51,478 bases of DNA from Modestobacter marinus (GTDB taxonomy: Bacteria; Actinomycetota; Actinomycetes; Mycobacteriales; Geodermatophilaceae), in contig NZ_JABGCH010000031.1 of assembly GCF_019799945.1 (NCBI RefSeq), positions 1 to 51,478 on the forward strand. The letters run 5' to 3'. The first letter of the stretch is position 1. Each line of letters begins with the position of its first letter. Of this stretch, positions 37,140 through 46,265 are shown piece after piece. The translations under genes and the position numbers were made by a program. The notes beneath the pieces were generated by a model, which saw nothing but the letters and a program-made list of their open reading frames with translations, was not told the origin of the DNA and did not search any database.

Positions 37140-37709
37140 ATGACCACGCGCAGCTGGGCGGAGATGCTCACCGCCATCGAGGAGCGGCTGGTCGCCGGCA
37201 CCGGCGACGGCGTCGCGACCTGGTCGGCCCGGGTGCGGGAGACCGGCCTGGACGCCGAACCGGAGGTGCGCGCCTGGCTCGCCGAGCGGGGCATCACCGG
37301 CTACGGGCAGATGCTGCTGGTCATGGAGCGCTTCGGCTACCCGGACTTCCTCACCGCCACCGCGGACGAGCTGGTCGACGGGCAGTACGCCGACCGGCCG
37401 CAGCTGCGCCCGGTCTACGAGGCGGTGGCGGCGGCCGCGCTGGCCCTGCCGGACGTGCACCTGCAGGCGCGCAAGGGCTACGTCTCGCTGGTGGGCCCGC
37501 GGCGCACCTTCGCCGTCCTGCAGGCCTCGACCCGCACCCGGCTCGACCTGGGGCTGCGGCTGCCCGGCCGGGAGCCGGGTGGCCGGCTGCTGGCCGCCCG
37601 CAGCATCGGCAACGGGGACTGCTCCGTGCGGGTGCCGCTGACCACGCTGGACGACGTCGACGACGAGGTGGTCGACCTGCTCGCCGAGGCGCTGGCGGCC
37701 AACCGCTGA
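37140..37709 (+). CDS. DUF4287/DUF5655 protein
   Basis: The protein has 189 residues. The N-terminal half (RSWAEMLTAIEERLVAGTG, then WLAERGITGYGQMLLVMERFG) looks like DUF4287. The C-terminal half (VYEAVAAAALALPDVHLQARKGYVSLVGPRRTFAVLQAS) looks like DUF5655, a DNA-uptake- or nuclease-associated fold of unknown role. The start is ATG 37140; another ATG 8 nt earlier is out of frame. It stands alone. Confidence 0.75.
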   Translation: MTTRSWAEMLTAIEERLVAGTGDGVATWSARVRETGLDAEPEVRAWLAERGITGYGQMLLVMERFGYPDFLTATADELVDGQYADRPQLRPVYEAVAAAALALPDVHLQARKGYVSLVGPRRTFAVLQASTRTRLDLGLRLPGREPGGRLLAARSIGNGDCSVRVPLTTLDDVDDEVVDLLAEALAANR

Positions 37710-37774
37710 CGGTCCCGACCCCCCGCGGTTCCCCGGTTCGACCGAGAGGAGCGACGGTGCGCAGTCAGCTGCCG

Positions 37775-37817
37775 ACGCTCGTGCTCTGAGTGCGGTGCGC
37801 ACTCAGAGCACGAGCGT
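37775..37817. terminator. Perfect 20-bp inverted repeat between convergent genes
   Basis: ACGCTCGTGCTCTGAGTGCG (37775-37794) is followed by GTG and then by its exact reverse complement (37798-37817). It lies between convergent DUF5655 and lipoprotein genes and has no U-tract. The perfect 20-bp arms and moderate GC are unlike the ordinary hairpins of this window and may mark a dispersed repeat. Confidence 0.7.
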
Positions 37818-37866
37818 GCCGGAACACGTCACGGTCAGGCCACCGGCGTGGTGGCGGGATGGTCCA

Positions 37867-38625
37867 TCAGCGGCCGGCGGTCACCCCGTCGGCCTCCAGG
37901 TCCAGGTCCCCGCAGGTCACCGACCCGGCCATCTGCTGCCGCACCTCGTCGCCGGCCGGTGCCGCGAAGGCCGCGCCGAGGTGGGCGACAGCGCCGTCCA
38001 GCTCGACGACCGTCTGCTGGACCACCGGCTCGCTGGTCGCGTCGGTGGACGGCTGGAGCAGCAGGCCCAGCAGGTCGCGGGTGCCGTCGTCGTCGGCGTC
38101 CTCGCACGCCACGCCGGTGCCGGTCCCGGCGAGCCCCAGGTCGAAGGCGAACGGTCGGCCCCGGTCGTCGCGCACCGGCGTGATGGCGCAGTCGGCGACG
38201 GTGTAGAGCAGCACCTGCCGGCCGTCGCTCGCCAGCGCGACCACCTCGCCGTCCCCGGTGACGTCGGCGAACAGCACCGACCGCTCCACCGGGCTCGCCG
38301 AGCTGATCAACGCGCCGGCCGTGGCCCCGGAGGCGGTGGTCACCCCGAAGGGGACGCCGCCGTCGCCGGTCGACCCGCGGGCGTTCCAGGCGGTGTCCGG
38401 CGCGCCGTCCCCGTCGACGTCCACGGTCGGTGCTGTGGAGGCGTCGGCGGGAGCTGTGTCGTCGGTCGCCGGGCAGCCGCCGGACGGGGAGACAGACGGG
38501 GACGTGGTCGAGGACGGGGCGGACGACGAGGTCCCGGGAACTGCGTCGTCCTCCTGGCCGTTCCCCGCGCAGCCGGTGAGCAGCAGCGGGACGAGCAGCC
38601 AGGGGATGACCGTCGGTCGGCGCAT
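37867..38625 (-). CDS. Lipoprotein with VCBS/FG-GAP-like features
   Basis: The protein has 252 residues. Its lipoprotein signal is MRRPTVIPWLLVPLLLTGCAG, with the lipidated Cys at 19. A Ser/Thr/Pro-rich spacer (about 25-60) follows. VDVDGDGAPDTAWNAR and CEDADDDGTRDLLGL are calcium-loop-like Asp/Gly repeats of FG-GAP/VCBS proteins. It should sit on the outer face of the membrane. The function is unknown. It is divergent from the next lipoprotein gene. Confidence 0.75.
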   Translation of the reverse strand: MRRPTVIPWLLVPLLLTGCAGNGQEDDAVPGTSSSAPSSTTSPSVSPSGGCPATDDTAPADASTAPTVDVDGDGAPDTAWNARGSTGDGGVPFGVTTASGATAGALISSASPVERSVLFADVTGDGEVVALASDGRQVLLYTVADCAITPVRDDRGRPFAFDLGLAGTGTGVACEDADDDGTRDLLGLLLQPSTDATSEPVVQQTVVELDGAVAHLGAAFAAPAGDEVRQQMAGSVTCGDLDLEADGVTAGR

Positions 38626-38804
38626 GGCCCCACCGTCGTCCGGCCGGTTGCCGACGGCAACCGCGCCCCGTTCAGCCGCGCAGGTACGCCAGCGTCGCCA
38701 GCACCGCCACGCGGGTCGAACGGACGCCACCCGATAGGGTCGCCCGGGTCCGTCGTGGGCCGGTGTCCGGCCTGCCGACCGCCCACCGGAGGGGAGGGGC
38801 GCCG

Positions 38805-40463
38805 ATGCGTCCCATCGCTGTGCTGGCCACCCTGGTGCTGCTCGCCGGGTGCACGTCCGATCCGGACGCCGCGGCCCAGGAGGCCACGGCCGGGGACGTC
38901 GACGCCGTGGTGGCGGTGACCGCCGCGCCCGCCTCGCCCCGCACGGTGATCGCTGACGTCGACCCCGTCGCCGCGTCCGTCTCGGCCAGCCGCGCCCTGT
39001 TCGCCCGGTCGCCGGTGGTCGTGCTGGCCGACGCCGCCGACCCGGCGGCCGGGCTGCTGGGTGCCTCGGCAGCCGTCGGTCTCGGTGTTCCGCTGTTGTT
39101 GGGCGGGGAGGCCGCGGGCGGGGTGCTCGCGCCCGAGCTGGACCGGCTCGGCGTCACCACGGTGCTCGCGGTGGGGGACGCGCCCGGTGCGGGGGAGGGC
39201 GGGTGGGAGGTCCGGGCGGTGCCCGCCGAGCCGGGCGCGGTCGCCGCCGTCACCGGGCTGGACCTGGCCACGGCCGACCCGGTGGCGGAGGACGCCCGGG
39301 TCGCTGCCGTCGCGGCGCTGGACCCCGCGGCGCCCACCGCCCTGCGGCCGGTCGGCGCCGACGGCACCGCGGGCCCGGCGTCGAGCAGTTCCGGGGACGG
39401 CGCCGCGCTGCCGGAAGTGCAGCGGGGGGAACCGCTGGCCGGCACGCTGGTGGTGACGAGCGGCAGCCCGGAGACGCTGGCCGGGGTGGCGTCCGCGCGG
39501 GCGGCGGGCGCCGAGGTCCGAGTCACCGGTGGGGTCACCGACCCCCGGGCATCGGCCGAGCTGGTGCAGCGGCTGGGCGGCGTCCCGTCGGTCGTCGTCC
39601 TGGGCGCCGACCTCGCCGCGGAGCCGGGGCTGGACTGGAAACTGGACACCGCGGCCACCGGGACCCAGTTGCCGGGTGGGGGGCAGGTCCTGTTCCCCGG
39701 CCGGATGATGGTCGCCCTCTATGGCGTCCCCGGCAGCGGAGCGCTCGGCCTGCTCGGCGAGCAGGACCTGCCGGCCGCGATCCGCCGGGCGCAGGACATG
39801 GCCGGCCGGTACGAGCCGCTGGTCGACACCACGGTCGTCCCGGCCTTCGAGATCATCGCCACGGTGGCCTCGGCGAGCGCCGGGCCCGACGGCAACTACT
39901 CGACCGAGAGCGACGTGGAGGCGCTGCGGCCCTGGGTGGAGGCGGCCGGCCAGGCAGGCTTGTACGTCGTCCTCGACCTGCAGCCGGGGCGGACCGACTT
40001 CCTCACCCAGGCCCAGCTCTACCGGCCGCTGCTCGAGTTGCCGCACGTCGGCCTGGCGCTGGACCCCGAGTGGCGGCTGCGCCCGGGCGAGGTGCACCTG
40101 ACCCAGATCGGCCAGGTCGCCGTCGACGAGGTGAACGCCGTGGCCGGCTGGCTGGCGGACCTGACCCGCGAGCGCCGGCTGCCGCAGAAGCTGTTGGTGC
40201 TGCACCAGTTCCAGGTCCGCATGGTCCCCGACCGGGACCGGCTGGACCTGTCGCGCGACGAGCTCGCGGTGATGGTGCACGCCGACGGGCAAGGCGGGCA
40301 GGCCGCCAAGCAGGACACCTGGCGGGTGCTGCACCAGCAGGCCGACCAGCCGGAGTTGGCCTGGGGCTGGAAGAACTTCACCGACGAGGACGTCCCGATG
40401 CTCACGCCGGAGGAGACCATGGCGCAGGTCCAGCCCACCCCGCAGCTGATCACCTACCAATAG
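38805..40463 (+). CDS. Lipoprotein with cell-wall-binding-repeat-like N-terminal half
   Basis: The protein has 552 residues, ATG behind GGAGGGGAGGGG. The lipobox is LLAGC near residue 15. Residues about 50-190 (RTVIADVDPVAASVSASRALFARSPVVVLA..., then LGVTTVLAVGD) resemble cell-wall-binding repeat 2 units, in which a residue pair VV-LA precedes D-A-DPAAGL. The C-terminal half (YEPLVDTTVVPAFEIIATVAS, GLYVVLDLQPGRTDF, HVGLALDPEWRL, and FQVRMVPDRD) looks like a TIM-barrel hydrolase-type domain. It is probably surface-attached, and its substrate is unknown. Confidence 0.7.
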   Translation: MRPIAVLATLVLLAGCTSDPDAAAQEATAGDVDAVVAVTAAPASPRTVIADVDPVAASVSASRALFARSPVVVLADAADPAAGLLGASAAVGLGVPLLLGGEAAGGVLAPELDRLGVTTVLAVGDAPGAGEGGWEVRAVPAEPGAVAAVTGLDLATADPVAEDARVAAVAALDPAAPTALRPVGADGTAGPASSSSGDGAALPEVQRGEPLAGTLVVTSGSPETLAGVASARAAGAEVRVTGGVTDPRASAELVQRLGGVPSVVVLGADLAAEPGLDWKLDTAATGTQLPGGGQVLFPGRMMVALYGVPGSGALGLLGEQDLPAAIRRAQDMAGRYEPLVDTTVVPAFEIIATVASASAGPDGNYSTESDVEALRPWVEAAGQAGLYVVLDLQPGRTDFLTQAQLYRPLLELPHVGLALDPEWRLRPGEVHLTQIGQVAVDEVNAVAGWLADLTRERRLPQKLLVLHQFQVRMVPDRDRLDLSRDELAVMVHADGQGGQAAKQDTWRVLHQQADQPELAWGWKNFTDEDVPMLTPEETMAQVQPTPQLITYQ

Positions 40464-40537
40464 TGCGGGCCCTTGGTTCTGTCGGAGGCCTCCGGCAGGA
40501 TCGCCCGGGTCGGAGGGCAGTCGGAGGGAGTCGCGCG

Positions 40538-41560
40538 ATGACCGGTGTGATCGTCGAGAGGCCGGAGGCCGGCGTCCCCGGGCCGGGTCAGGCCGCCGAG
40601 CTCGAGCCCCGGCTGGCCGAGCACCGCCGGGAGCTCACGGGCTACTGCTACCGGATGCTCGGGTCGTCCTTCGACGCCGAGGACGCCGTGCAGGACACGA
40701 TGGTGCGTGCCTGGCGGTCCCTGGACCGGCTGGAGGGGGCCGGGGCGCTGCGCTCGTGGTTGTACCGGATCGCCACCAACGTCTGCCTCGACCAGCTCGA
40801 CGGGCGCAAGCGCCGCGCGCTGCCCGTCGACCTCTCTGCCGAGCCGTACGCCCCCGTCGAGTCCTCGCTGGACGGCGTCCTGCCCGACGGCGCGTGGGTG
40901 GAGCCGGCGCTGGACCGCCAGCTGATGCCGGTCGGCGGCGACCCGGCGGAGCTGGCGGTGCAGAAGGAGTCGGTGCGCCTGGCGTTCGTCGCCGCCCTGC
41001 AGCACCTGCCCCCGCGGCAACGTGCGGTGCTCATCCTGCGCGACGTCCTGCGCTGGAAGGCCGACGAGGTGGCCACGCTGCTGGAGACGTCGGTGGCGGC
41101 CGTGAACAGCGCGCTGCAGCGGGCGCGCGCCACCCTGGCCACCCGCCACGGCGAGGACGCGCCGGCCCCGCAGGTCGCCGACGAGCACGCCGAGCTGCTC
41201 GAGCGCTACCTCGACGCCTTCGCCCGCTACGACATCGACGAGCTGGTGCAGCTGCTGCACGAGGACGCGGTGATGGACATGCCGCCGTACGCGATGTGGC
41301 TGCGCAGCGCGGCCGACATCGGGGCCTGGATGCTCGGCCCGGGGCACGGGTGCCGGGGCTCGCACGTGGTGCCGCTGTCGCTCAACGGCAACCCCGGCTT
41401 CGCGCAGTGGCGGCCGAGCGGGCCGGGCGGCTCCTTCGAGCCGTGGGCCATCCACGCGCTGGAGGTCGTCGACGGCAAGGTCGTCCGGCAGACCGCGTTC
41501 CTCGACACCCGGCTCTTCGAGCTCTTCGGGCTTCCGCGGCACCCGACTCCGGAGCGCTGA
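40538..41560 (+). CDS. ECF sigma factor with C-terminal SnoaL-like domain
   Basis: The protein has 340 residues. Sigma-2 is at about 28-95 (LTGYCYRMLGSSFDAEDAVQDTMVRAWRS), and sigma-4 at about 145-200 (LQHLPPRQRAVLILRDVLRWKADEVATLLETS). A C-terminal NTF2/SnoaL-like domain runs from about 215 (LLERYLDAFARYDIDELVQLLHEDA). This is the ECF56/SigG or SigJ-like architecture in which the fused domain stands in for an anti-sigma factor. No anti-sigma gene is adjacent. The DUF1059 gene downstream may be a target. Confidence 0.88.
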   Translation: MTGVIVERPEAGVPGPGQAAELEPRLAEHRRELTGYCYRMLGSSFDAEDAVQDTMVRAWRSLDRLEGAGALRSWLYRIATNVCLDQLDGRKRRALPVDLSAEPYAPVESSLDGVLPDGAWVEPALDRQLMPVGGDPAELAVQKESVRLAFVAALQHLPPRQRAVLILRDVLRWKADEVATLLETSVAAVNSALQRARATLATRHGEDAPAPQVADEHAELLERYLDAFARYDIDELVQLLHEDAVMDMPPYAMWLRSAADIGAWMLGPGHGCRGSHVVPLSLNGNPGFAQWRPSGPGGSFEPWAIHALEVVDGKVVRQTAFLDTRLFELFGLPRHPTPER

Positions 41561-41668
41561 ACCCACCGCGGGGACGGGCCTGGACGGGCGTGGGCGAGGG
41601 GGCCACTGTGGTGCCGGGTCCACGGCCCACCGGCCGGGGGGTCGGGCCCTCGCGAGAGGAGGACGGCT

Positions 41669-42163
41669 GTGGCCAGGAAGACGATGGACTGTCGGTCGCT
41701 GCCGAGCGAGCGCAACTGCACCGTGGTCATCTCCGGCGAGGAGGACGAGGTCCTCGAACTGGCCGCCGCGCACGCCGTGGCGGCGCACGGGCACACCGAC
41801 GGCCCGGAGCTGCGCGACGGCCTGCGGGGCGCGCTGCGCGATCAGCAGGAGCTGGACGCGGAGGAGGGCGCGTTCGTGCAGCTGATCGAGTTCCACGCCC
41901 GGGACCTCGGCGGCTTCCAGGCGCTGACCGAGCAGTGGCGCGAGCGCATCGGGCGGGAGGGCACCGCCCGGTGGGCCCTGCTGACCGCGGACCGGGACCG
42001 GCCGGACACCTTCGTCCAGCTGGTCGCGTTCCCCGACTTCGCGGCCGCGATGCGCAACTCCGAGCACCCGGTCACCGCCGAGTTCGCCAAGCGGATGCAG
42101 GAGGTCACCGAGGGGGAGGCGGGGTTCCGCAACCTCGACGTCCGGCAGGTCATGCGGATCTGA
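41669..42163 (+). CDS. DUF1059 with C-terminal ABM-like domain
   Basis: The protein has 164 residues with a GTG start. KTMDCRSLPSERNCTVVISG and EVLELAAAHAVAAHGH are the small DUF1059 domain (about 1-60), with two conserved Cys. The second half (FVQLIEFHARDLGGFQAL, then WALLTADRDRPDTFVQLVAFPDFAAAM) resembles antibiotic-biosynthesis-monooxygenase ferredoxin-like folds. The role is unknown. Confidence 0.75.
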   Translation: MARKTMDCRSLPSERNCTVVISGEEDEVLELAAAHAVAAHGHTDGPELRDGLRGALRDQQELDAEEGAFVQLIEFHARDLGGFQALTEQWRERIGREGTARWALLTADRDRPDTFVQLVAFPDFAAAMRNSEHPVTAEFAKRMQEVTEGEAGFRNLDVRQVMRI

Positions 42164-42244
42164 GCGCTCCTGCGGGGTGCCGGACCACGGCACCCCGCAC
42201 ATCCAGGACCGATGAGTCCGGCGGGCGCGGCGGGTCTGCACCAT

Positions 42245-42652
42245 ATGACTGAGACCAGGACGTCACCTCTGACCGACAGCCACGCCTTCAGCGGCTTCTC
42301 CGTCGACGACCTCGACCGCGCCCGCACCTTCTACGAGGAGGTGCTCGGGCTGCGCACATTCGCAGAGCCCGGCGGGATGCCGGGGATCCTGCGGTTGCAG
42401 CTGGCCGGGGGCAACGACGTCCTCGTGTACGCGAAGGGTGAGGGGCACACCGCGGCGACGTACACGGTGCTCAACTTCCCGGTGCCCGACGTCGACACCG
42501 CGGTCGACGAGTTGGTCGCCCGAGGGGTGGAGTTCCTGCACTACGACGACCCGCCCACCGACGAGAAGGGCGTGATGCGCGAGGGCGGACCGCTGATCGC
42601 CTGGTTCGCCGATCCGGCCGGCAACGTCTTCTCGGTGATCGCTCAGGACTGA
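42245..42652 (+). CDS. VOC family protein
   Basis: The protein has 135 residues. [23 protein letters not shown] is the opening beta-alpha-beta of vicinal-oxygen-chelate proteins. [23 protein letters not shown] and [16 protein letters not shown] complete the two modules. It could be a dioxygenase, a glyoxalase or a resistance protein. ATG 42245 has a weak ribosome site. Confidence 0.85.
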   Translation: MTETRTSPLTDSHAFSGFSVDDLDRARTFYEEVLGLRTFAEPGGMPGILRLQLAGGNDVLVYAKGEGHTAATYTVLNFPVPDVDTAVDELVARGVEFLHYDDPPTDEKGVMREGGPLIAWFADPAGNVFSVIAQD

Positions 42653-42722
42653 GCGGCCTCCGGACCGGCGGACGCCCTGGTCAGTGGGACGAGTGGTCGC
42701 AGGTGCGGCGCAACCGGGAGGC

Positions 42723-43034
42723 TCAGGCGGCCATCGCGTGATGGTGGCAGCGCCCGCCATTGGTGCGGGCGCCGCATGGGGCGCCCGCCTTCGTTCGGCC
42801 GCCGCTGTCCCCGCACCGAGCCGGCGACTCCAGTGGCTGGAGTGCGGGTCCGGCGACGACCGGGCGGGCGAAGCGCAGGACGACGGCGTCGTGGTCCATG
42901 GCCGGGGGGAGGGCAGCGGTCGTGACGGGCGCGGTCACAGGCAGGCGGGCGCCGACGAGGCGGCGCAGCGTGGCCGCAGTGGTCAGGCCGACGGTGAACG
43001 CAGCGAGCGCGGTGGCGGCGTGGCTGGTGCGCAT
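42723..43034 (-). CDS. Small protein with N-terminal hydrophobic helix and Cys/His motif
   Basis: The protein has 103 residues. Residues 1-30 are hydrophobic (HAATALAAFTVGLTTAATLRR), a signal anchor or membrane helix. The C-terminus has CGDSGGRTKAGAPCGARTN, then GGRCHHHAMAA: a C-x6-TKxGxPC-x6-GxxC-x2-H pattern seen in small putative zinc-binding segments of phage and actinobacterial proteins. The function is unknown. The reading frame's motif supports coding. Confidence 0.5.
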   Translation of the reverse strand: MRTSHAATALAAFTVGLTTAATLRRLVGARLPVTAPVTTAALPPAMDHDAVVLRFARPVVAGPALQPLESPARCGDSGGRTKAGAPCGARTNGGRCHHHAMAA

Positions 43035-43311
43035 GCCTGTCGTATCGGCAGTGGGGGAGTCCGCCGGAACCCCCTGAACGGCCGACTGCGGGACATCTAC
43101 GAGAAGCGTCGTCCTGCGGGTCGGAACGCGACAGGTGGCTGCGGTCGGCGGCCGCCGGTGTCACCATGTGCACCGCGCCGGCGCGCTAACGGGCCGGACT
43201 GCGGCCTGAATGCTGCTCGGCTCGGCTCGGCTGCCGGGCGCTGCCTGCGCCCGAGGGGCTGCAGCTCCCCGCCGGGCGGCGGCTGACCACATCCGACGAC
43301 GGGAGAAGTCG

Positions 43312-44037
43312 ATGCGGGAGCGGCAGGGCATCGGCGACACCCCGCGGGATCAGGATGACAAGGCAGGCCTGTACCCGCGCCGCGAGCTCGGCTGGTCCCG
43401 GCGAGGGCAGGTCTTCACCAATCCGGTCACCGGCGAGCGGGCTGTGCTGCTCACCGATCCGGAGACCCATCCGGACCGGACACTCGTCGCGCACCTGTTC
43501 GTGAGTCCGGGCGGCCGGGTCGCGGCCCCGCACGTGCACCCGGGGGCCACCGAACGCTTTCACGTGCTGGCGGGTCGGGTCGGCTTCCAGGTGGGTGGGC
43601 GGCACAGCGAGCTGGCAGCCGGTCAGTCCTGCGAGGTTCCTCCGGGGACCTCGCACGACTGGTGGCAGGTCGGCACGGAGGAGGCGCAGGTGCTCGTCGA
43701 GGTGACTCCCGGTGAGCGCTTCGTCCGCATCATCGCCACCAGCTTCGGCCTGGCCCGGGACGGCCACGTCGATGCGCGGGGCCTGCCGCACCTGCTCCAG
43801 GCCGCGGTGTCCCTGACCGCCTACCGCGACACCGTTGTCTTCGCTTCTCCGCCTCCGCTGGTGCAGCGCTTCCTGTTCGGTGGTCTCGCACCGCTCGGTC
43901 GGCTCCTCGGCAAGCAGCCGGTCTATCCCGAGTACCTGTTCAGCAGGAACCTGGACGAGCCCCAGCCGGAGGCTCTCGCGCTGCTCGACCAGCAGGGCCG
44001 ACTGCGGCCCGGTGCCGCCATGGACGGCACCACGTGA
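43312..44037 (+). CDS. Cupin domain protein
   Basis: The protein has 241 residues; GGGAG lies upstream of ATG 43312. The cupin 2 motif is APHVHPGATERFHVLAGRV followed by VGGRHSELAAGQSCEVPPGTSHDWWQVG, with metal-ligand His and Glu. The C-terminal 90 residues are helical (HLLQAAVSLTAYRDTVVF, RFLFGGLAPLGRLLG). Small-molecule binding or dioxygenase chemistry is possible. Confidence 0.82.
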   Translation: MRERQGIGDTPRDQDDKAGLYPRRELGWSRRGQVFTNPVTGERAVLLTDPETHPDRTLVAHLFVSPGGRVAAPHVHPGATERFHVLAGRVGFQVGGRHSELAAGQSCEVPPGTSHDWWQVGTEEAQVLVEVTPGERFVRIIATSFGLARDGHVDARGLPHLLQAAVSLTAYRDTVVFASPPPLVQRFLFGGLAPLGRLLGKQPVYPEYLFSRNLDEPQPEALALLDQQGRLRPGAAMDGTT

Positions 44038-44160
44038 CGAAGCCCTGACGGGGTCGCTGACCGCTCGCTGGTTCCGCAGAGCGCCGGGCGGAGCCGAGGG
44101 GTTGCCCGCGGGCCGAGGTCTCGGCGACCATCGCGGAGACCTCGTCCCCAGGGAGTTCTG

Positions 44161-45486
44161 ATGGCCCCGCCGCACCGTCCCCCCAGCGACACGGTGCAGG
44201 TGCCGGGTGCGGAGACCTCGGTCACCGCGTGCCTGCCGGACCTCACGACCACCGGACTGCTGCAGGCACCCGCAGGGGAGTTCACCGACCGGACGGACTG
44301 GATCACGCTGCACGCGCCGGGCACGAGCAATCCTTGCGGGGTGCCAGGGCTTCAGGTCGACGGCTACTTCCCGGACACCTCGACCTTCAACACCACGCAC
44401 GGCTGGGACCACGACAGCCAGTTCGTGCTGCGCATCCCGGACGACTGGAACGGGAGCCTGGTGGTGACCGGCGCGCCGGGCGTCCGCAAGCAGTACGCCT
44501 GCGACTTCCTCATCTCCGACTTCGTCCTGGCGCGAGGCTTCGCCTACGCCTGCACGGACAAGGGCAACAACGGCCCGGACTTCTACCGGGACGGCGACCG
44601 GCCCGGCGACGCGGTGGCCGAGTGGCACGAGCGGATGACCCAGCTGACGGTCGCCGCCCAGGGCGCGCTGCGCGAGCGCTTCGACGACCCGCCGCAGCAC
44701 ACCTACCTGGCCGGTATCAGCAACGGCGGCTACCTGGTGCGCTGGCAGCTGGAGAACCACCCGGAACTCTACGACGGTGGCGTCGACTGGGAGGGGAACC
44801 TGTTCACACCCGACGGGCCCAACCTGTTCACCTACCTGCCGACGGCGGTGCGCTACACCCTGGGCCTGGCCACCGCCGCGGACATGTACGCCGCCGGCTT
44901 CGCGCGCGGCTCGGAACCGCTGTGGCCGTACCACCAGAGCTTCTACTGGGGGGTGACGCAGAAGACCTACCGGGCCGAGTTCGACCCGGCGTTCGACCCG
45001 GCCTGCCCGGGGGCGTCGGCGGGCGCGAGCCTGCCCGAGATCTTCGCGCCTTGTCCGAGTGACGCGGGCTACGACGCCTGGTTCGCCGACCCGCGCTCGC
45101 AGCCGGTGCACGAGGCGCTGGCCCGCATCAGCCTGACCGGCGCGATCGGCAAGCCGCTGCTCACCCTGCACGGCACGCTGGACAGCCTGCTCCCGATCGG
45201 CCTCCACAGCGACGTCTACGCACGGATGATCAGCGACGCGCAGCGCGCCCGGCTGCACCGCTACTACCGCATCGAGGGCGGCAACCACGTCGACAGCCTG
45301 ATGCACCTGGACCCGGCACACCTGCGCCCGATGCTGCCCTGCTTCCGGGCCGCCTTCGACGCCCTGACCGCGTGGGTGGAGGACGGCCAGGAGCCGCCGC
45401 CGAGTGGGACCGTCCCGCGCCCGGCCGGCAACGGCGCCACCGACCCGGCGCTGCTCGACACCTGCTCCCTGCGCTCCGCGAGTTGA
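44161..45486 (+). CDS. Tannase/feruloyl-esterase-like alpha/beta hydrolase
   Basis: The protein has 441 residues. The nucleophile elbow is GISNGGYLVRWQLENHPELYDG, the acid is probably the Asp in LHGTLDSLLPIG, and the His is in EGGNHVDSL. The pattern fits tannase/feruloyl esterase or the 3-hydroxybutyrate-oligomer hydrolase group. No clear signal peptide is seen at the N-terminus, so it may be intracellular, or its true start may differ. Several cysteines (TSNPCG, YACDF, YACTD) hint at disulphides. Confidence 0.75.
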   Translation: MAPPHRPPSDTVQVPGAETSVTACLPDLTTTGLLQAPAGEFTDRTDWITLHAPGTSNPCGVPGLQVDGYFPDTSTFNTTHGWDHDSQFVLRIPDDWNGSLVVTGAPGVRKQYACDFLISDFVLARGFAYACTDKGNNGPDFYRDGDRPGDAVAEWHERMTQLTVAAQGALRERFDDPPQHTYLAGISNGGYLVRWQLENHPELYDGGVDWEGNLFTPDGPNLFTYLPTAVRYTLGLATAADMYAAGFARGSEPLWPYHQSFYWGVTQKTYRAEFDPAFDPACPGASAGASLPEIFAPCPSDAGYDAWFADPRSQPVHEALARISLTGAIGKPLLTLHGTLDSLLPIGLHSDVYARMISDAQRARLHRYYRIEGGNHVDSLMHLDPAHLRPMLPCFRAAFDALTAWVEDGQEPPPSGTVPRPAGNGATDPALLDTCSLRSAS

Positions 45487-45702
45487 ACTCGGGCCTGCCC
45501 GTCGGGCCGGAGAGCTGACCGGCGGGCAGATCTGCCGGTGGGACGGCGAGGCTCCTGGGGCGGCCACGCCGCTGCGCCGCAAGGTGCTTGCCCGATGAGT
45601 AAGCTGCTCTACTCCGGCGCTGGCGCCGCCGCGGTCCGGTGGCCGAGGGCCATGTGCGCTGTCCTGCCACGTTCCCGGGTGAGTTCCTCCACCGGCACAG
45701 CG

Positions 45703-46032
45703 TCAGTCCGCGCAGTCGACCGCGACGGAGAGGGCTGCGCAGATCTGCCGCATGCGGGTGTCGGCCAACCGTCCGAGCCGCTCCACGAGGACTGCGACGG
45801 AGACGCTCTCGACCGAGTCCATGTTGACCACGCAGCGGCGGGGTACCGGGTCCTCGCCGGGCTCGAGGCCGACTTCGCTGACGAGGCCGCGGATCGTGGT
45901 GGTGCACGGTGCGACGAGTGTCCGCCGGTGTCGAGGGATCACTGCGTCGCGGGAGAGGACGACGACGGGGCGGCGCCCGATCTCGGCCAGCTCGCACCAC
46001 CAGACCTCACCGCGCACGGGGAGCGTGGTCAC
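45703..46032 (-). CDS. mazF: MazF/PemK-type toxin
   Basis: The protein has 109 residues. [26 protein letters not shown], then [15 protein letters not shown] and [11 protein letters not shown] are the MazF barrel motifs. The ribonuclease Arg/Thr (RRPV, TTTIRG) residues are present. ATG 46032 overlaps the stop of the antitoxin gene (ATGA). It is an mRNA-cleaving toxin held in check by the neighbouring protein. Confidence 0.9.
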   Translation of the reverse strand: MTTLPVRGEVWWCELAEIGRRPVVVLSRDAVIPRHRRTLVAPCTTTIRGLVSEVGLEPGEDPVPRRCVVNMDSVESVSVAVLVERLGRLADTRMRQICAALSVAVDCAD

Positions 46033-46265
46033 GACCGTCCGGCGGCTTCGCGAAACGACGCCAAGTCACCCCACTCGTCCGGTTCGTCGAGCGGGTGTTC
46101 GTCGTAGGCGGTGTAGCTCGCCTCGACTTCGGCTGAACGGTGGCGCGCCACCAGCGCGCGCAGCGCCTCGTCGATCATGGCGGCGTCGGTGTCACCGGAT
46201 CGCACACGTCGAGCGGCCTGCAGGAGATCTTCGTCGACGGTCGTGCTGAGCCGTGTTCTGGGCAT
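46029..46265 (-). CDS. MazE-like ribbon-helix-helix antitoxin
   Basis: The protein has 78 residues from ATG 46265 ([20 protein letters not shown]); a GTG start at 46292 would add nine residues and contains the iterons. The N-terminal RHH-like DNA-binding part ([14 protein letters not shown]) is followed by an acidic tail ([12 protein letters not shown]) that should block the toxin. It heads a two-gene operon with the MazF gene. Confidence 0.8.
   Translation of the reverse strand: MPRTRLSTTVDEDLLQAARRVRSGDTDAAMIDEALRALVARHRSAEVEASYTAYDEHPLDEPDEWGDLASFREAAGRS

Noticed and set aside
45487-45702. A short plus-strand gene starting ATG 45597 (SKLLYSGAGAAAVRW)
   Set aside because: It has no recognisable motif, runs antisense into the MazF gene, and lacks codon bias.
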